Assembly (NCBI GenBank): GCA_963772955.1
Contig: CAVYZF010000010.1
Coordinates: 124,001-188,000 of the forward strand
DNA: 64,000 nt
DNA from: Gp6-AA40 sp963772955
GTDB lineage: Bacteria; Acidobacteriota; Vicinamibacteria; Vicinamibacterales; UBA2999
Direction of reading: 5' to 3'
Shown here piece by piece: positions 26,732-36,315 of this stretch. The position numbers were made by a program, and so were the translations under genes. The number at the start of each line of letters is the position of its first letter. Position 1 is the stretch's first letter. The notes beneath the pieces are model-generated. The model ran no database searches and was not told the origin of the DNA. It was given only the letters and a program-made list of their open reading frames with translations.

Positions 26732-28567
26732 TTACGAGACAGCGCGGGTGTCAGGCGCGCCTGGCGGGTGGGACGCGGCGCGCGCCTGCGCGTCGCGCTT
26801 GTGCATCACCTTGTTCCGGTACATCCGGCGGTCGGCCTTCGCCATCAGCACTTCGTAGGTACTTCCATCGTGCGGGAAGACCGCCGCGCCTGCGCTGATG
26901 GACAGCGGCATTCGCACGCCCGGCTTGGCTTCGAACACCAGGCTCTCAACGGCCTCCTGCAGTTCGAGTCTCTTGTATTCAGCTTCGTCCCAACCGCAGC
27001 CCGCGAGCACGACGATGAACTCGTCGCCGGCGTAGCGGACGCAGACGTCGTACGGTCGGATGGCGCCGCGGAGCACCTGCGCGACTTCGCGCAGTGCGCG
27101 ATCGCCGACGTGATGCCCGAACGTATCGTTGATGTCCTTGAAGTCGTTCAGGTCCATCACGAGGAGCGACACCTCGGCGTTGCCGCGCTCGGCACGAGAG
27201 AGCTCGCGTCCCAGGTGGTTGACCATGAACCGCGTGTTCGGCAGGTTTGTCAACGGATCGGTCAGCGACGCTTCGTGCGTCTGCTCGAACACGATTGAGT
27301 TGTGAATCACCGCCGCGGCCTGTTCGCATACGCGATCGAGCAGGCGGCGATGGTCGTCACCGTAAAAGCTCGGCGTCGTGTGATAGACAGCGAGCGTGCC
27401 GATGACGCGGTCAGCGTGGATCAGCGGGCACACGAGCGCCGACTGCAGCGTCGTCGGCAGTGACGAGCCAGCGGCTTCCAGATCGCCGCTCGGCCGGGCG
27501 TTGACGAGCGGCCGGCGGTTGCGCGCGACCCACCCGGTGATGCCCTGTCCTCCCTTCAACTGGAGCTGCTGCATCAACTCGTAGTCGGTGCCCGCCGCGA
27601 ATCGGCACGTCAGGAGGTTCTTGTTCTCGTCGTAGAGGAACAGCGTGCACGCGGAAAACGGCACGAGGCTGGTCAGCTTCGATGCGATGAGCGCCATCGT
27701 GTCCGACACACCCAGACTGGTGCCCATCGTCTGGGCGATCTGATAGAGCGCGTAGATCTCGCCGTGCGCGATCGCGATGTCGTTGAAGACCGAGGACTTT
27801 GTTCGATCCTTCTGCGTGGTCTGCGCTGACGCCGTATCGACGGGACCGCTCTTGCGTTCCTTGTCCGCACTCTCGGCTTCGCGAACCTGCGGCATGACGC
27901 GGACGAACGCCTCGACACATCGTGGGTCGAGTGCCTTGCCCGCCTCCTGCTCGATTAGCGCTACGGCCGCCTCGAATGTCATCGCCTCGTGATACGGACG
28001 ATTCGAGGTCAGCGCGTCGAAGTAGTCCACGAGGAAGAGCACCCGTGCGCCGAGCGGGATTTCCTCACCCTTCAGGCCACGCGGATATCCACGTCCATCC
28101 CACCGCTCGTGGTGATTCTGGATGAGCGGCGCAACCGGATACGGAAACGGTACAGCAGCAATGATGTCCGCACCGACCTGCGGATGAGCCTGTACCTTCT
28201 GGAACTCTTCGGCGGTCAGAGGACCAGGCTTCGAGAGGATGTGCTCCGGGACAGCGAGTTTACCGATGTCGTGCAACAGCGCCGCCGTACGCACCGCCTG
28301 GGTCTCAGCGTCCGACATGCCGAGCTCTCGAGCCACGGCCGACGCGTAGAGCTGCACGCGGCGGATGTGGTTCTCGGCCGTCCCGTCCTTCGCATCGATC
28401 GCACGCGCGAGCGCTTCGATCGTGGCGAGGTGCAGTTCGGCCAGCTGCTCGGCGCGTCTTTGCTCGGCCCTGAATCGAGCTTTGAAGATGCGATACGCGC
28501 GCAGTCCGAAATAGAGCACTCCCCAGACAAGTGCCAGGCTGGCTAGCCAGAGCGACGGCTGGGGCAT
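26732..28567 (-). CDS. HD-GYP / GAF / GGDEF signalling protein
   Basis: The 611-residue protein has one N-terminal membrane helix (residues 5-25). An HD-GYP domain follows at about 40-215, with LLHDIGKLAVPE, HHERWDGRGYPRG and FDALTSNRPY. A GAF domain occupies about 265-415. A C-terminal GGDEF domain occupies about 435-590, with the motif RYAGDEFIVV. The HD-GYP half would degrade cyclic di-GMP and the GGDEF half could make it, since the AGDEF variant is usually active. The GAF domain may bind a small ligand and set the balance. AGGAG precedes the ATG. Confidence 0.92.
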   Translation of the reverse strand: MPQPSLWLASLALVWGVLYFGLRAYRIFKARFRAEQRRAEQLAELHLATIEALARAIDAKDGTAENHIRRVQLYASAVARELGMSDAETQAVRTAALLHDIGKLAVPEHILSKPGPLTAEEFQKVQAHPQVGADIIAAVPFPYPVAPLIQNHHERWDGRGYPRGLKGEEIPLGARVLFLVDYFDALTSNRPYHEAMTFEAAVALIEQEAGKALDPRCVEAFVRVMPQVREAESADKERKSGPVDTASAQTTQKDRTKSSVFNDIAIAHGEIYALYQIAQTMGTSLGVSDTMALIASKLTSLVPFSACTLFLYDENKNLLTCRFAAGTDYELMQQLQLKGGQGITGWVARNRRPLVNARPSGDLEAAGSSLPTTLQSALVCPLIHADRVIGTLAVYHTTPSFYGDDHRRLLDRVCEQAAAVIHNSIVFEQTHEASLTDPLTNLPNTRFMVNHLGRELSRAERGNAEVSLLVMDLNDFKDINDTFGHHVGDRALREVAQVLRGAIRPYDVCVRYAGDEFIVVLAGCGWDEAEYKRLELQEAVESLVFEAKPGVRMPLSISAGAAVFPHDGSTYEVLMAKADRRMYRNKVMHKRDAQARAASHPPGAPDTRAVS

Positions 28568-28654
28568 TAAGTGCTCCTAGCGGACGTCAGCAGGTAGCCA
28601 AATAATTGTGACGCGTTTTCTCATGATCCTTCCTTCGGAGTTAGTGTTACTGCC

Positions 28655-30782
28655 TTACTGCACTTCGTCGAGCCAGAGCACTTCTGCAACCGCGTCCGAG
28701 GTGCTCCAGACGATGTTGTCATCGCCACTGGTGCTCCAGACGATGTTGTCATCGCCACTGGTGCTCCAGACGATGTTGTCGTCGCCACTGGTGCTCCAGA
28801 CGATGTTGTCGTCACCGGCGGTGCTCCACACGATGTTGTCGTCGCCCTTCGTGGTGCCCATCACGACGCCGTTCTTCTGCGTGCCCCACACCGTCTGCTT
28901 ACAGTTGCGGCCGGCGCAGTCGTTACCCCACACGATGTTCTGAAGGGTGCCGGTGCTCCACACGATGTTGTCTTCGCCGGCGGTGCTCCACACGATGTTG
29001 TCGTCACCGCCAGTGCTCCAGACGATGTTGTCGTCGGTGCCGGTGCTCCACACGATGTTGTCGTCACCGGCAGTGCTCCACACGATGTTGTCGTCACCGC
29101 CAGTGCTCCAGACGATGTTGTCATCGCCCACCGTGCTCCACACGATGTTGTCGTCGGAGCCAGTGCTCCACACGATGTTGTCGTCGCTCGCGGTGCTCCA
29201 CACGATGTTGTCGTCGAGCCGCGAGCCCCACACGACGCGCGCGCCGGTCGCGGTCTTGAGCGAGCCCCAGCGGACGCCCGTGCTCCAGGCGTTGCTGCCC
29301 GGAAGCGGCATGCCGCCGGTGATGCGGTAGTTGCCCCAGATCAGGTGGCGCGCCCAGGGCGCGTAGTCGCCCTGGATGTAGTCGCCCATCTCACCAAGCG
29401 CCGTCGTCGCCGGTGATGCGAAGAACTTCGAGAGGCGAACCGCGCCACGCGCGTTCAAGATGCCCGCACCCTGCACGAGCATGCTGGTGTCGCTCTTCAG
29501 CTGCGCTGTGTACTGCAGGATCGCTTTGACCGCGTTCGGCGTGAGCTTCGGGTTGGCCTCGAGCATCAACGCCACGGTGCCGGACACGACAGGCGCGGCC
29601 ATGCTCGTGCCGCTCAGGCTCAGATACGGCTTGTAGCCGAGTCCGAACAGACTACCGTTGAGCAGCATCGACGGCAGCGTCTGATAGAGCGTGCTGTGCG
29701 AGTCCGAAAGCGACTCGATGCCGACGCCAGGGGCAACCAGGTCGGGCTTCGCCCCGAAGTCAATCCACGTCGGACCAACCGAGCTGAACTTCGCGATGGT
29801 GTCGTTGTTGCGCTTGCTGTTGGCTTCTTCACTTGACGCACCAACGGTCAGCACCCACGGCGCGTTACCCGGAGAGGTGATCCCGCCGGTCTGCTCGTTT
29901 CCCAGCTTGTCCTGCCCCAGGTTGCCCGCCGATGCGACGACGACGATGCCGTTGTCGACCGCGCGCTTGGCGGCCAGCGTGAGCGGGTCGAGCCAGTACA
30001 GACTCAAACACGCCAGCGGCAACCGAGAGGTTGATGACGCGAATGTTGTAAGTGCCCTTGACCGAGATCGCGTAGTCAACCGCCGCGATCACGTCGCTCA
30101 TGTAGCCGCGACCGAACCGGTCCATGACCTTCAGCCCAACGATCTTCGCTCCCGGCGCGATGCCCTTGTGCTTACCGCTCGAGTCGTAACCCGTGCCCGC
30201 GATGATGCCCGCGACGTGCGTGCCGTGGCCGTAGTCGTCGCTCGATCCATTCGACCACACGCTCGTGTTGTTCGTGAAATCCTTGAAGTGACTGACGCGG
30301 TTCGTGTTGCGATAGAGGTCGTCGTGGTAGTTCGTGACGCCCGAGTCGATCACAGCGACGCCGACACCCTTACCCGTGACCCCCAGTTGCTGACGCGCGA
30401 GCGTGGCTCCCGTCGTCAGAGCGGTGCGCTCCATCGTTGCAAAGACGGGACGGTCCAGGTACACGCCCTCAACGCGCGGATCCGCCGCAATCTTCGAGAG
30501 CTCGGCGTTATCCACTTCAGCAACCTGCCCGCCGCGGCCAAGTCGTCGTCCCGCTGCGGCTCGTTTTCCCAGCAATCGCACGTCGCTGTCGCCCTTGAAC
30601 TGGACGATGACGCGAGTGCGGCCGGACAACTGCCGTGCGCGGTGCCGCAGAAACTTATCCAGCTTGTCGCCTCTGTCGCCGCGGCCACTTGATTGCGCCA
30701 TGGCTCCAGGGGCAGTAAGCAGGACTAGGGCCACTGCCAGAAGCGCTGAGCTTACGGTTTGGAGCGATCGTGTAATCGTCAT
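28655..30782 (-). CDS. S8 (subtilisin-like) exported serine protease with C-terminal DDNIVWST repeats, frameshifted
   Basis: A signal peptide at 30782 (MTITRSLQTVSSALLAVALV, cut after AMA) is followed by an inhibitor-like prodomain. The catalytic Asp lies in VAVIDSGVTNYHDD and the His in DYGHGTHVAGIIAGT. Near 30000 the frame shifts by one base: VINLSVAAGVFES continues as YWLDPLTLAAKRAVDNG in the next frame. That second frame carries the catalytic Ser in LSGTSMAAPVVSG and a long repeat tail. One extra T in the coding strand at about 29998-30004 explains the break. It is either a sequencing error or a real frameshift; all catalytic residues remain. It lies downstream of a sigma-54 activator gene. 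Confidence 0.85.
28701..29216 (-). repeat. tandem 30-bp repeats encoding DDNIVWST decapeptides
   Basis: About 14 good copies of a 10-residue unit (DDNIVWSTxG) occur in two blocks of nine and five. The blocks are separated by a spacer with two cysteines (NDCAGRNCKQTVWG). The DNA units are almost identical within the five-copy block, suggesting recent expansion. Each unit has one Trp, and could form a stacked beta structure or a cell-surface anchor. These repeats are coding and are not a CRISPR array. Confidence 0.85.
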
Positions 30783-30801
30783 AGCAACGGCTAACTCATG
30801 G

Positions 30802-30815
30802 GCAAGAGTTCTGCC
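30802..30815 (-). promoter_or_regulatory. candidate sigma-54 promoter before the S8 protease
   Basis: Read leftward the site is GGCA-N6-TTGC, with GG and GC spaced as in -24/-12 promoters. It would start transcription only about 9 bases before the protease ATG at 30782, so the leader would be very short. A sigma-54 activator gene lies just upstream on the same strand. The rest of the gap 30816-31065 shows nothing else clear. Confidence 0.3.
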
Positions 30816-31065
30816 GTAGCTGGCGTGCCTGCCGATATGATCGATTAACCTCATATGAGTCAGCTGTTTGTGTGGTTGTTGTGGCGTGGAGTCGATGGCT
30901 TCTCGATTACGAACTCAGCTAAGTGTGTGCGGTCCTTGCACACGGTTTTGGTGGTCGGATCAGCGTAAATTGCTGCAACGCTTGGAGAAGAGACCTCTTC
31001 CACGCCCTGTTCCATATCGGAACGTGTGAACACGCAGAACTGTGAACCGATGGTCCCGGTTTGTC

Positions 31066-32400
31066 TTACTCGTCGGCTCGGCCTCGGGATACGCGGGCCT
31101 CAGGCTCAAGGCCGTATTCCACGATCTTTCGGTAAAGCGTGCCCCGGCTGATGTCCAGAAGCCGGGCGGCTTCCTTCTTGTTCCAGGCTGTACCCTCGAG
31201 AACGCGCACGATGTGCGCACGCTCCGCCTCTGCCAAAGTGGGCACACGTGGCGGTGCATCAGAGGTGACGGTTGCCTGTGGATGGAGGAACTCGACGTCC
31301 GTGTCCCTGATCACGCGACCAGGCGCTGACAGAGCAGCGCGTGACACGGTGCTCTCGAGTTCACGGATATTCCCAGGCCAGGGATACGAGTGCAGGCGTG
31401 TGACCGCCTCTGGTGAAAAGACCTTCGCGTCGAGCGGCAGCCCATTGGCCGCGCAGTAGCGTGCAATGAATCGATTCGCGAGGACGCCGATGTCGGCTGG
31501 TCGCTCGCGCAGCGAAGGCAGCCTGATCGAGAACGCGTTCACGCGATAGTACAAATCTTCACGGAAGCGGCTGTCGCGCACGAACTGATCGAGCGGGCGG
31601 TTCGTTGCCGAGATTAGACGGAAGTCCACCTGCACCGAGCGCTGGCCACCGAGGCGTTCGAAGCGGCGATCCTCGAGGACGCGCAACAGCTTGGCCTGAG
31701 CGACAAGGGAAAGGTCACCGATCTCGTCGAGGAAAAGCGTGCCGCGATCGGCGAGCTCGACTCGACCTGGTTTGCGATCGTGCGCACCCGTGAACGCGCC
31801 CTTTTCGTAGCCGAAGATTTCCGACTCGAAGAGCGTGTCAGGCAATGCTGCGCAGTTGACGGCCTGGAAGTTTTCGGTCCCGCGGCGACTCAGCTCGTGA
31901 ATCATTCGCGCGACGACTTCCTTACCGGAGCCCGTTGGCCCAAGTATCAGGACCGAGATATCTGACTTGGCCGCGGTGCGAATCCACTCGAAGACGACGA
32001 GCATTTTCTCGTCGCGGCCGATCATTTCGCGGAAGCGCTGCACCGACGGCGCCTGATCCTCGAGGCTGATGTCCGCGCGCCGCTCGAGAAATGTGTCGAG
32101 GAGGCGATTGAGTGCGTCGCTCTCCGGGCGGATAGCCGAATACGGCGGTGGGGTGCCCGGCCCGCGTCCGACGATGCCGAATTCAACCAGCTCGCGGAGG
32201 CAGTTCTCGATGTCCAGACGCAGGCGCCCGAACGTCGCCATCAACGACTCGACGTCGAAGGACTCGCCGGGACGCGCGGAGAGGAATCGCAGCAGTCCGG
32301 CCCGCAATGGGGACTGCACGAGCGAGCGGAATCTCGCTTCGGGGTCCCCGTGAACGTCAGGCCTTGGCATCGTGGCTGCCCGATTGGTTGCTGCACTCAT
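31066..32400 (-). CDS. sigma-54-dependent transcriptional activator without receiver domain
   Basis: The 444-residue protein has an N-terminal winged-helix-like region (residues 25-85, LLRFLSARPGESFDVESLMA). An AAA+ domain (about 120-350) follows, with Walker A GPTGSGKE, the sigma-54 contact motif GAFTGA, Walker B LFLDEIGD and the arginine segment SRFREDLYYR. A Fis-type helix-turn-helix closes the protein (NKKEAARLLDISRGTLYRKI). It opens sigma-54 promoters by ATP hydrolysis. There is no phospho-acceptor domain, so the winged-helix region may sense the signal. Targets may include the downstream protease. Confidence 0.9.
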   Translation of the reverse strand: MSAATNRAATMPRPDVHGDPEARFRSLVQSPLRAGLLRFLSARPGESFDVESLMATFGRLRLDIENCLRELVEFGIVGRGPGTPPPYSAIRPESDALNRLLDTFLERRADISLEDQAPSVQRFREMIGRDEKMLVVFEWIRTAAKSDISVLILGPTGSGKEVVARMIHELSRRGTENFQAVNCAALPDTLFESEIFGYEKGAFTGAHDRKPGRVELADRGTLFLDEIGDLSLVAQAKLLRVLEDRRFERLGGQRSVQVDFRLISATNRPLDQFVRDSRFREDLYYRVNAFSIRLPSLRERPADIGVLANRFIARYCAANGLPLDAKVFSPEAVTRLHSYPWPGNIRELESTVSRAALSAPGRVIRDTDVEFLHPQATVTSDAPPRVPTLAEAERAHIVRVLEGTAWNKKEAARLLDISRGTLYRKIVEYGLEPEARVSRGRADE

Positions 32401-32533
32401 CTGGTCCTGTACCCAAGAAGACTCCTTGTGTTATCGGCGCATAGTCGTGCAACCGACAGTGGTTTTCTGTAATACCGACCTGTCTGCCTGGCGAAACAGA
32501 GACGTGAAGCGGAGGTGCTAAGCTACGCAAGCG

Positions 32534-33652
32534 ATGCCTCACCGTGCCCCGGGCGCTGGGAAATCACGCGCCAAACACCTCAGTGGCAAAGCCATTCGCT
32601 ACTATCGGCCCCGCGGAAGCGCCGACCTCCGGCATCTGATTGAGGAAGGATTTCAGGCCTTCAACGCGGCACGACTTGGTGAGGCCTGCCGTATCTTCAC
32701 GGACAAAATGCTCCTGCCGGAGCACGACACGACCATTGGCCTGACCGTCGCTGGCGCTCTGACGCCGGCGGGCCTCGGTGGGTGCATGATCGAGCTGATG
32801 GAGCGTGGCCTTGTCGACTTCGTGATCAGCACGGGAGCGAATCTTTACCACGATCTTCATTACGCCCTGAACTTTACTCTGCACCGCGGTTCGCCATTCG
32901 TCGACGACGTCGAACTCTATGAAGAGGGAGTCATTCGAATCTACGACGTGCTCTTCCCGGCGACCGTACTGCTCGAGACCGACGCGTACATTCGCGACTT
33001 CCTCGTAAGGTGGGGCGTCGATCGACCGGTCTCCACGGCCGAGCTGCACTTCGCTCTGGGGCAAGACCTTCTAGCGCGTTACCCGGAGTCCCGAGAGCAC
33101 TCGGTGCTCGCAGCAGCCGCAGCCTGTGGTGTTCCGATCTACACCTCTTCTCCCGGCGACAGCTCAATCGGCATGAACGTGGCGTTTCACGAGTTGATGA
33201 ACGACAGCACGCTCATGGTCGATCCCAACAAGGACGTGAATGAGGTCTGCGCGTTCATCCTTGCCGGCAAGAAGAACGGCTGCGTCATCCTCGGCGGAGG
33301 ATCGCCGAAGAACTTTTATCTCCAGGGGCAGCCGACATTGTGGGAGGTGTACGGAATCCCCAAGGGCGGCAACGACTACTTCATTCAGATCACGACCGAT
33401 CAAGTCGTGTGGGGCGGGCTCTCCGGTGCCACACCTGCCGAGGCCGTGAGCTGGGGCAAGGTCAATCCCGGAGTGCTTCCTGACACCGCCGTCGCCTACG
33501 TCGATTCCACGATTGGGTTCCCTCTCTTCTGCGAATACGTCGTCGGCTCGCCACGAGGCCGCCGCCCGCTGAAGCAACTCGTGCACAAACGCGACGAGCT
33601 GGTGGCGGCGCTCCGAAAGCAGGCAAAGGAAAGCGTCGAGTCGAAAGCCTAG
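32534..33652 (+). CDS. deoxyhypusine-synthase-like enzyme
   Basis: The 372-residue protein belongs to the deoxyhypusine/homospermidine synthase family. NAD-binding and catalytic blocks include DFVISTGANLYHDLHYAL, IYTSSPGDSSIGMN and GCVILGGGSPKNFYLQ, where the lysine matches the catalytic Lys that forms the imine intermediate. Bacteria lack eIF5A, so such proteins usually act on free polyamines (for example as homospermidine synthase), but the substrate here is not known. It is divergent from the sigma-54 activator. The last codons and the following spacer are made of heptad repeats. Confidence 0.85.
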   Translation: MPHRAPGAGKSRAKHLSGKAIRYYRPRGSADLRHLIEEGFQAFNAARLGEACRIFTDKMLLPEHDTTIGLTVAGALTPAGLGGCMIELMERGLVDFVISTGANLYHDLHYALNFTLHRGSPFVDDVELYEEGVIRIYDVLFPATVLLETDAYIRDFLVRWGVDRPVSTAELHFALGQDLLARYPESREHSVLAAAAACGVPIYTSSPGDSSIGMNVAFHELMNDSTLMVDPNKDVNEVCAFILAGKKNGCVILGGGSPKNFYLQGQPTLWEVYGIPKGGNDYFIQITTDQVVWGGLSGATPAEAVSWGKVNPGVLPDTAVAYVDSTIGFPLFCEYVVGSPRGRRPLKQLVHKRDELVAALRKQAKESVESKA

Positions 33653-33671
33653 AGCTGAAAGCCGAGAGCCA
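33644..33671. repeat. AAAGCCx/AGAGCCx heptads overlapping a gene end
   Basis: Four exact heptads AAAGCCT, AGAGCTG, AAAGCCG, AGAGCCA run across the stop codon of the deoxyhypusine-synthase-like gene (TAG at 33650) up to the next start. The same units occur at 60512 at the hscB/hscA border. Confidence 0.7.
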
Positions 33672-33674
33672 ACG

Positions 33675-34136
33675 ATGGGTACTCTGGCATCCGAGTTAGG
33701 CGGTTACGCCGAGCAGGTCTCGGGACAACCCAGGGTCTACGTCGACGCCAACGTACCTGCCGGGCTCGTATCCTTCATGCGACAGGCGCTGCACTGGGAC
33801 GTGCTCTTCGTGCTCGAGCATGAAGAACTGCGGCGTGCGCCTGATGGCGAACACTATCGCCTGGCCAGGCAACTCCGTCGGACGCTCATCACACAGGATC
33901 GCGACTACCTCGACGATCGCAAGTTTCCACCCGAACAAAGCGGTGGCGTGCTGGTGCTGTGGGCCCCGGTCGAAAAGGGCCTGATGGTGCTGCTCAAGCG
34001 CGTCGATCGCGAGGTCCTTCGTCGGAACGCCCTCCCCGAGACGGCCGTCGAGGAGAGCGCCGAGACGCCCCTCCCCCTCGAAGGGCGCAAGCTTCACGTG
34101 CATATCGACTGGGACGGAGAGAGAATCGCGCCGTGA
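33675..34136 (+). CDS. DUF5615-type PIN-like protein
   Basis: The 153-residue protein shows the DUF5615/Mut7-C pattern of a PIN-like nuclease fold: an N-terminal VYVDANVPAGLVSFMRQ, a central LRRTLITQDRDYLDDRKFPP and SGGVLVLWAP. Acidic residues in DANVP and TQDRDYLDD could bind a metal. Relatives are often toxins in toxin-antitoxin pairs, but no antitoxin-like partner is seen next to it. It is translationally coupled to nagA (GTGA overlap). Confidence 0.75.
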   Translation: MGTLASELGGYAEQVSGQPRVYVDANVPAGLVSFMRQALHWDVLFVLEHEELRRAPDGEHYRLARQLRRTLITQDRDYLDDRKFPPEQSGGVLVLWAPVEKGLMVLLKRVDREVLRRNALPETAVEESAETPLPLEGRKLHVHIDWDGERIAP

Positions 34137-35311
34137 TCGTCGTCAGCGGTGGCGATTTGATTCTGTCCGGGCGCGTTGTCAGCGAAGGCTCCCTCATCAT
34201 CGATGGAGGCCGAATCATGGCGATCGAGCCTCGTCGTGTCGACCCGGCGGGAGCGACGATCGTCGACGCCACGGATTGTTACGTTGCGCCGGGTTTCATC
34301 GACGTCCATATTCACGGTCTCCACGGACACGACACGCTCGATGGTGATGGCGCCGTTGCCCGCATCGCCGCGTTGCTGCCTCGATACGGCGTCACGGCGT
34401 TCTGCCCGACGACAGTCGCGTGCGGCCCCGACGATCTTCGCGGCGTGTTGCAGCAAGTCAGGCAGGCCCGCGTCGCACCAGTCGCCGGATCTGCACGCGT
34501 GCTGCCAGCTCACCTCGAAAGCAACTTCATCAACCCGGAGTACAAAGGGGCGCAGCCCGCGGACTGCCTGCGCCGCGCGGCGGAGCGCGTGGGTGACGGC
34601 ATCTACTCGGGCCGCGACATCCTCGACGTGATTGCAGCGTGTCGCCCGGATGTTGGCATCGTGACGATGGCGCCGGAGTTGCCTGGCGGCATCGAGCTCG
34701 TCAAAACGCTGGCGACCGCAGGGCATCGCGTGTCCCTCGGCCATTCAGGATCCGACTACGACACGGCGATCGATGCGATCGACGCTGGGGCCCGTCATGC
34801 CACGCACCTGTTCAATCGCATGACGCCGTTGACCCATCGCGCTCCCGGGTTACCAGGCGCGGTATTGGCCCGCGAAGAGGTGACGGTCGAACTGATTTGC
34901 GATGGGTATCACGTGCATCCCTCGATGTGCCGCGTCGCGGTCGCAGCGAAGGGACCCGAGGGGGTGATGGCAATTACCGACGCCACCGCAGGCACTGGCC
35001 TGAAGCAGGGTTCGAAGGCGCACCTCGGCGGGCGCCAGATTGAGGTTGGAGCCCAGGCCGCGTTCCTGGACGACGGGACGCTCGCGGGCAGCACCTTGAC
35101 GATGAACAGGGCGTTTCGGAATATCGTTACGAGCTTCGGGAGCTCACTCGTCGATGCGGCCCTCCTTTGCTCGACCAGCCCGGCGCGTACGCTCGGCCTG
35201 AGTGGTTTTGGTGTTCTTGCTGAAGGCTCGGCTGCGGATGTGGTCGTTCTCGACCGTGCCTTCCAGGTTGTCCGAACGTTCATCGGTGGTCAGCTGGCCT
35301 GGAGTGCCTGA
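34133..35311 (+). CDS. nagA: N-acetylglucosamine-6-phosphate deacetylase
   Basis: The 392-residue amidohydrolase removes acetate from GlcNAc-6-phosphate, feeding amino sugars from wall recycling or chitin. Metal and catalytic residues are visible in PGFIDVHIHGLHG, LPAHLESNFINPEYKGA, VSLGHSGSDYD, HATHLFNRMTPLTHRAPG and the catalytic aspartate of VMAITDATAGTG. The start is a GTG at 34133, overlapping the PIN-like gene stop. No nagB or nagE is nearby. Confidence 0.92.
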   Translation: MIVVSGGDLILSGRVVSEGSLIIDGGRIMAIEPRRVDPAGATIVDATDCYVAPGFIDVHIHGLHGHDTLDGDGAVARIAALLPRYGVTAFCPTTVACGPDDLRGVLQQVRQARVAPVAGSARVLPAHLESNFINPEYKGAQPADCLRRAAERVGDGIYSGRDILDVIAACRPDVGIVTMAPELPGGIELVKTLATAGHRVSLGHSGSDYDTAIDAIDAGARHATHLFNRMTPLTHRAPGLPGAVLAREEVTVELICDGYHVHPSMCRVAVAAKGPEGVMAITDATAGTGLKQGSKAHLGGRQIEVGAQAAFLDDGTLAGSTLTMNRAFRNIVTSFGSSLVDAALLCSTSPARTLGLSGFGVLAEGSAADVVVLDRAFQVVRTFIGGQLAWSA

Positions 35312-35358
35312 ACTCCGTCAACCGGTGTCCCGTCTAAGTCGGGGAGCAGAGGTTGAAC

Positions 35359-36249
35359 ATGGCTAGGTTGCGTTCGGTCCAGTTCGTCGCAGTCGCGGTT
35401 GCCGCGACCTCGGTTGCCTGCAGTGTCGACGTTCGAGGCAATGAGGTGTCCACGCGCGAGGAGAAACGGTTCACCGTTTCCGCGACAGAACCGGTCAATC
35501 TGACGATCAAGACCTTCGACGGCGAGATTGCCGTCCGCTCGTGGGACAAGAACGAAGTGCTTGTCGAGATCGAACGCCACGCTCCGGACGACACCGCCGC
35601 CGCCGCGCTCGTCGTGAATCAGACACAGGATGGCAACAAGATCGTCCTTGAAGCGCCGAGCGCGGAGACTCGCCACGTCATCAGGTTTGGCGCCGGGGAG
35701 TCAGTCGATTTTTCTATCACGCTGCCGCGCCAGGTCGTGCTCGAAGCCAGCACAGGGGACGGCTCGATCAACGCCGACGATCTTCAGGGCACGATCGATC
35801 TGAACTCCGGTGACGGCCGCATCGTTGCGTCGCGTCTCGACGGCCAGGTGAAAGCGCATACGGGCGACGGGACCATTCGCATCGATCAGGCTGCAGGAAA
35901 GGTTGATGCCGATTCCGGTGATGGTGCAGTTGAGGTCACGGGCCGCCTCGACGAATTGGCGGTGCGCACGGGCGACGGTCCGGTTCGCGTCGAAGCGACG
36001 AACGGGAGCGTGATGAAGAACGAGTGGCGAATCACGACCGGTGACGGACGCATCGCGCTGCGTTTACCGAACGATTTCAATGCCTCGATTGATGCATCAA
36101 CCGGAGATGGCCGAGTTCGCGTGGACGGCATCGACACGCCCACGAGCGCAGACGAGTCAGAACGCCGAAGGGTCGTGGGTCAGCTCGGTTCGGGCGGTGC
36201 GACGATCCATGTTCGAAGCGGGGACGGATCTATCGATGTAACGCGGTAA
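35359..36249 (+). CDS. DUF4097-type beta-helix lipoprotein
   Basis: The 296-residue protein begins with a lipoprotein-type leader (lipobox around SVAC, residue 22). The mature part is a regular beta-repeat with recurring GDG turns about every 20 residues (STGDGSINAD, NSGDGRIVAS, HTGDGTIRID and others), as in DUF4097/adhesin-like proteins that form a right-handed beta fold. The role is unknown; related proteins occur near envelope-stress regulators. ATG 35359 is preferred over the TTG at 35353. The stop codon merges into a heptad hairpin. Confidence 0.8.
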   Translation: MARLRSVQFVAVAVAATSVACSVDVRGNEVSTREEKRFTVSATEPVNLTIKTFDGEIAVRSWDKNEVLVEIERHAPDDTAAAALVVNQTQDGNKIVLEAPSAETRHVIRFGAGESVDFSITLPRQVVLEASTGDGSINADDLQGTIDLNSGDGRIVASRLDGQVKAHTGDGTIRIDQAAGKVDADSGDGAVEVTGRLDELAVRTGDGPVRVEATNGSVMKNEWRITTGDGRIALRLPNDFNASIDASTGDGRVRVDGIDTPTSADESERRRVVGQLGSGGATIHVRSGDGSIDVTR

Positions 36250-36307
36250 TGCAAGATGCAAAATGCAAAATGCAAAGCTGGAATGTGCATTTTGCGTTTT
36301 GAATTAC
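36249..36307. repeat. heptad hairpin element, ATGCAAA type, at a broken gene
   Basis: Four exact units (ATGCAAG, then ATGCAAA three times, 36249-36276) face GCATTTT, GCGTTTT, GAATTAC (36287-36307). The arms can pair over about 20 bases. The right end stands nine bases before the surviving part of the FAA hydrolase gene, whose N-terminal third is missing. Confidence 0.8.
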
Positions 36308-36315
36308 TGCCGATT

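Noticed and set aside
28701..29216. CRISPR-like array of near-identical 30-bp units
   Set aside because: Units are directly adjacent without unique spacers, code for a regular decapeptide and no cas genes are present.
28608..29330. Rightward open frames with LSSPxVLQTM repeats
   Set aside because: They are antisense to the protease repeat tail. The leftward frame has a catalytic domain joined to it, so the rightward repeats are shadows.
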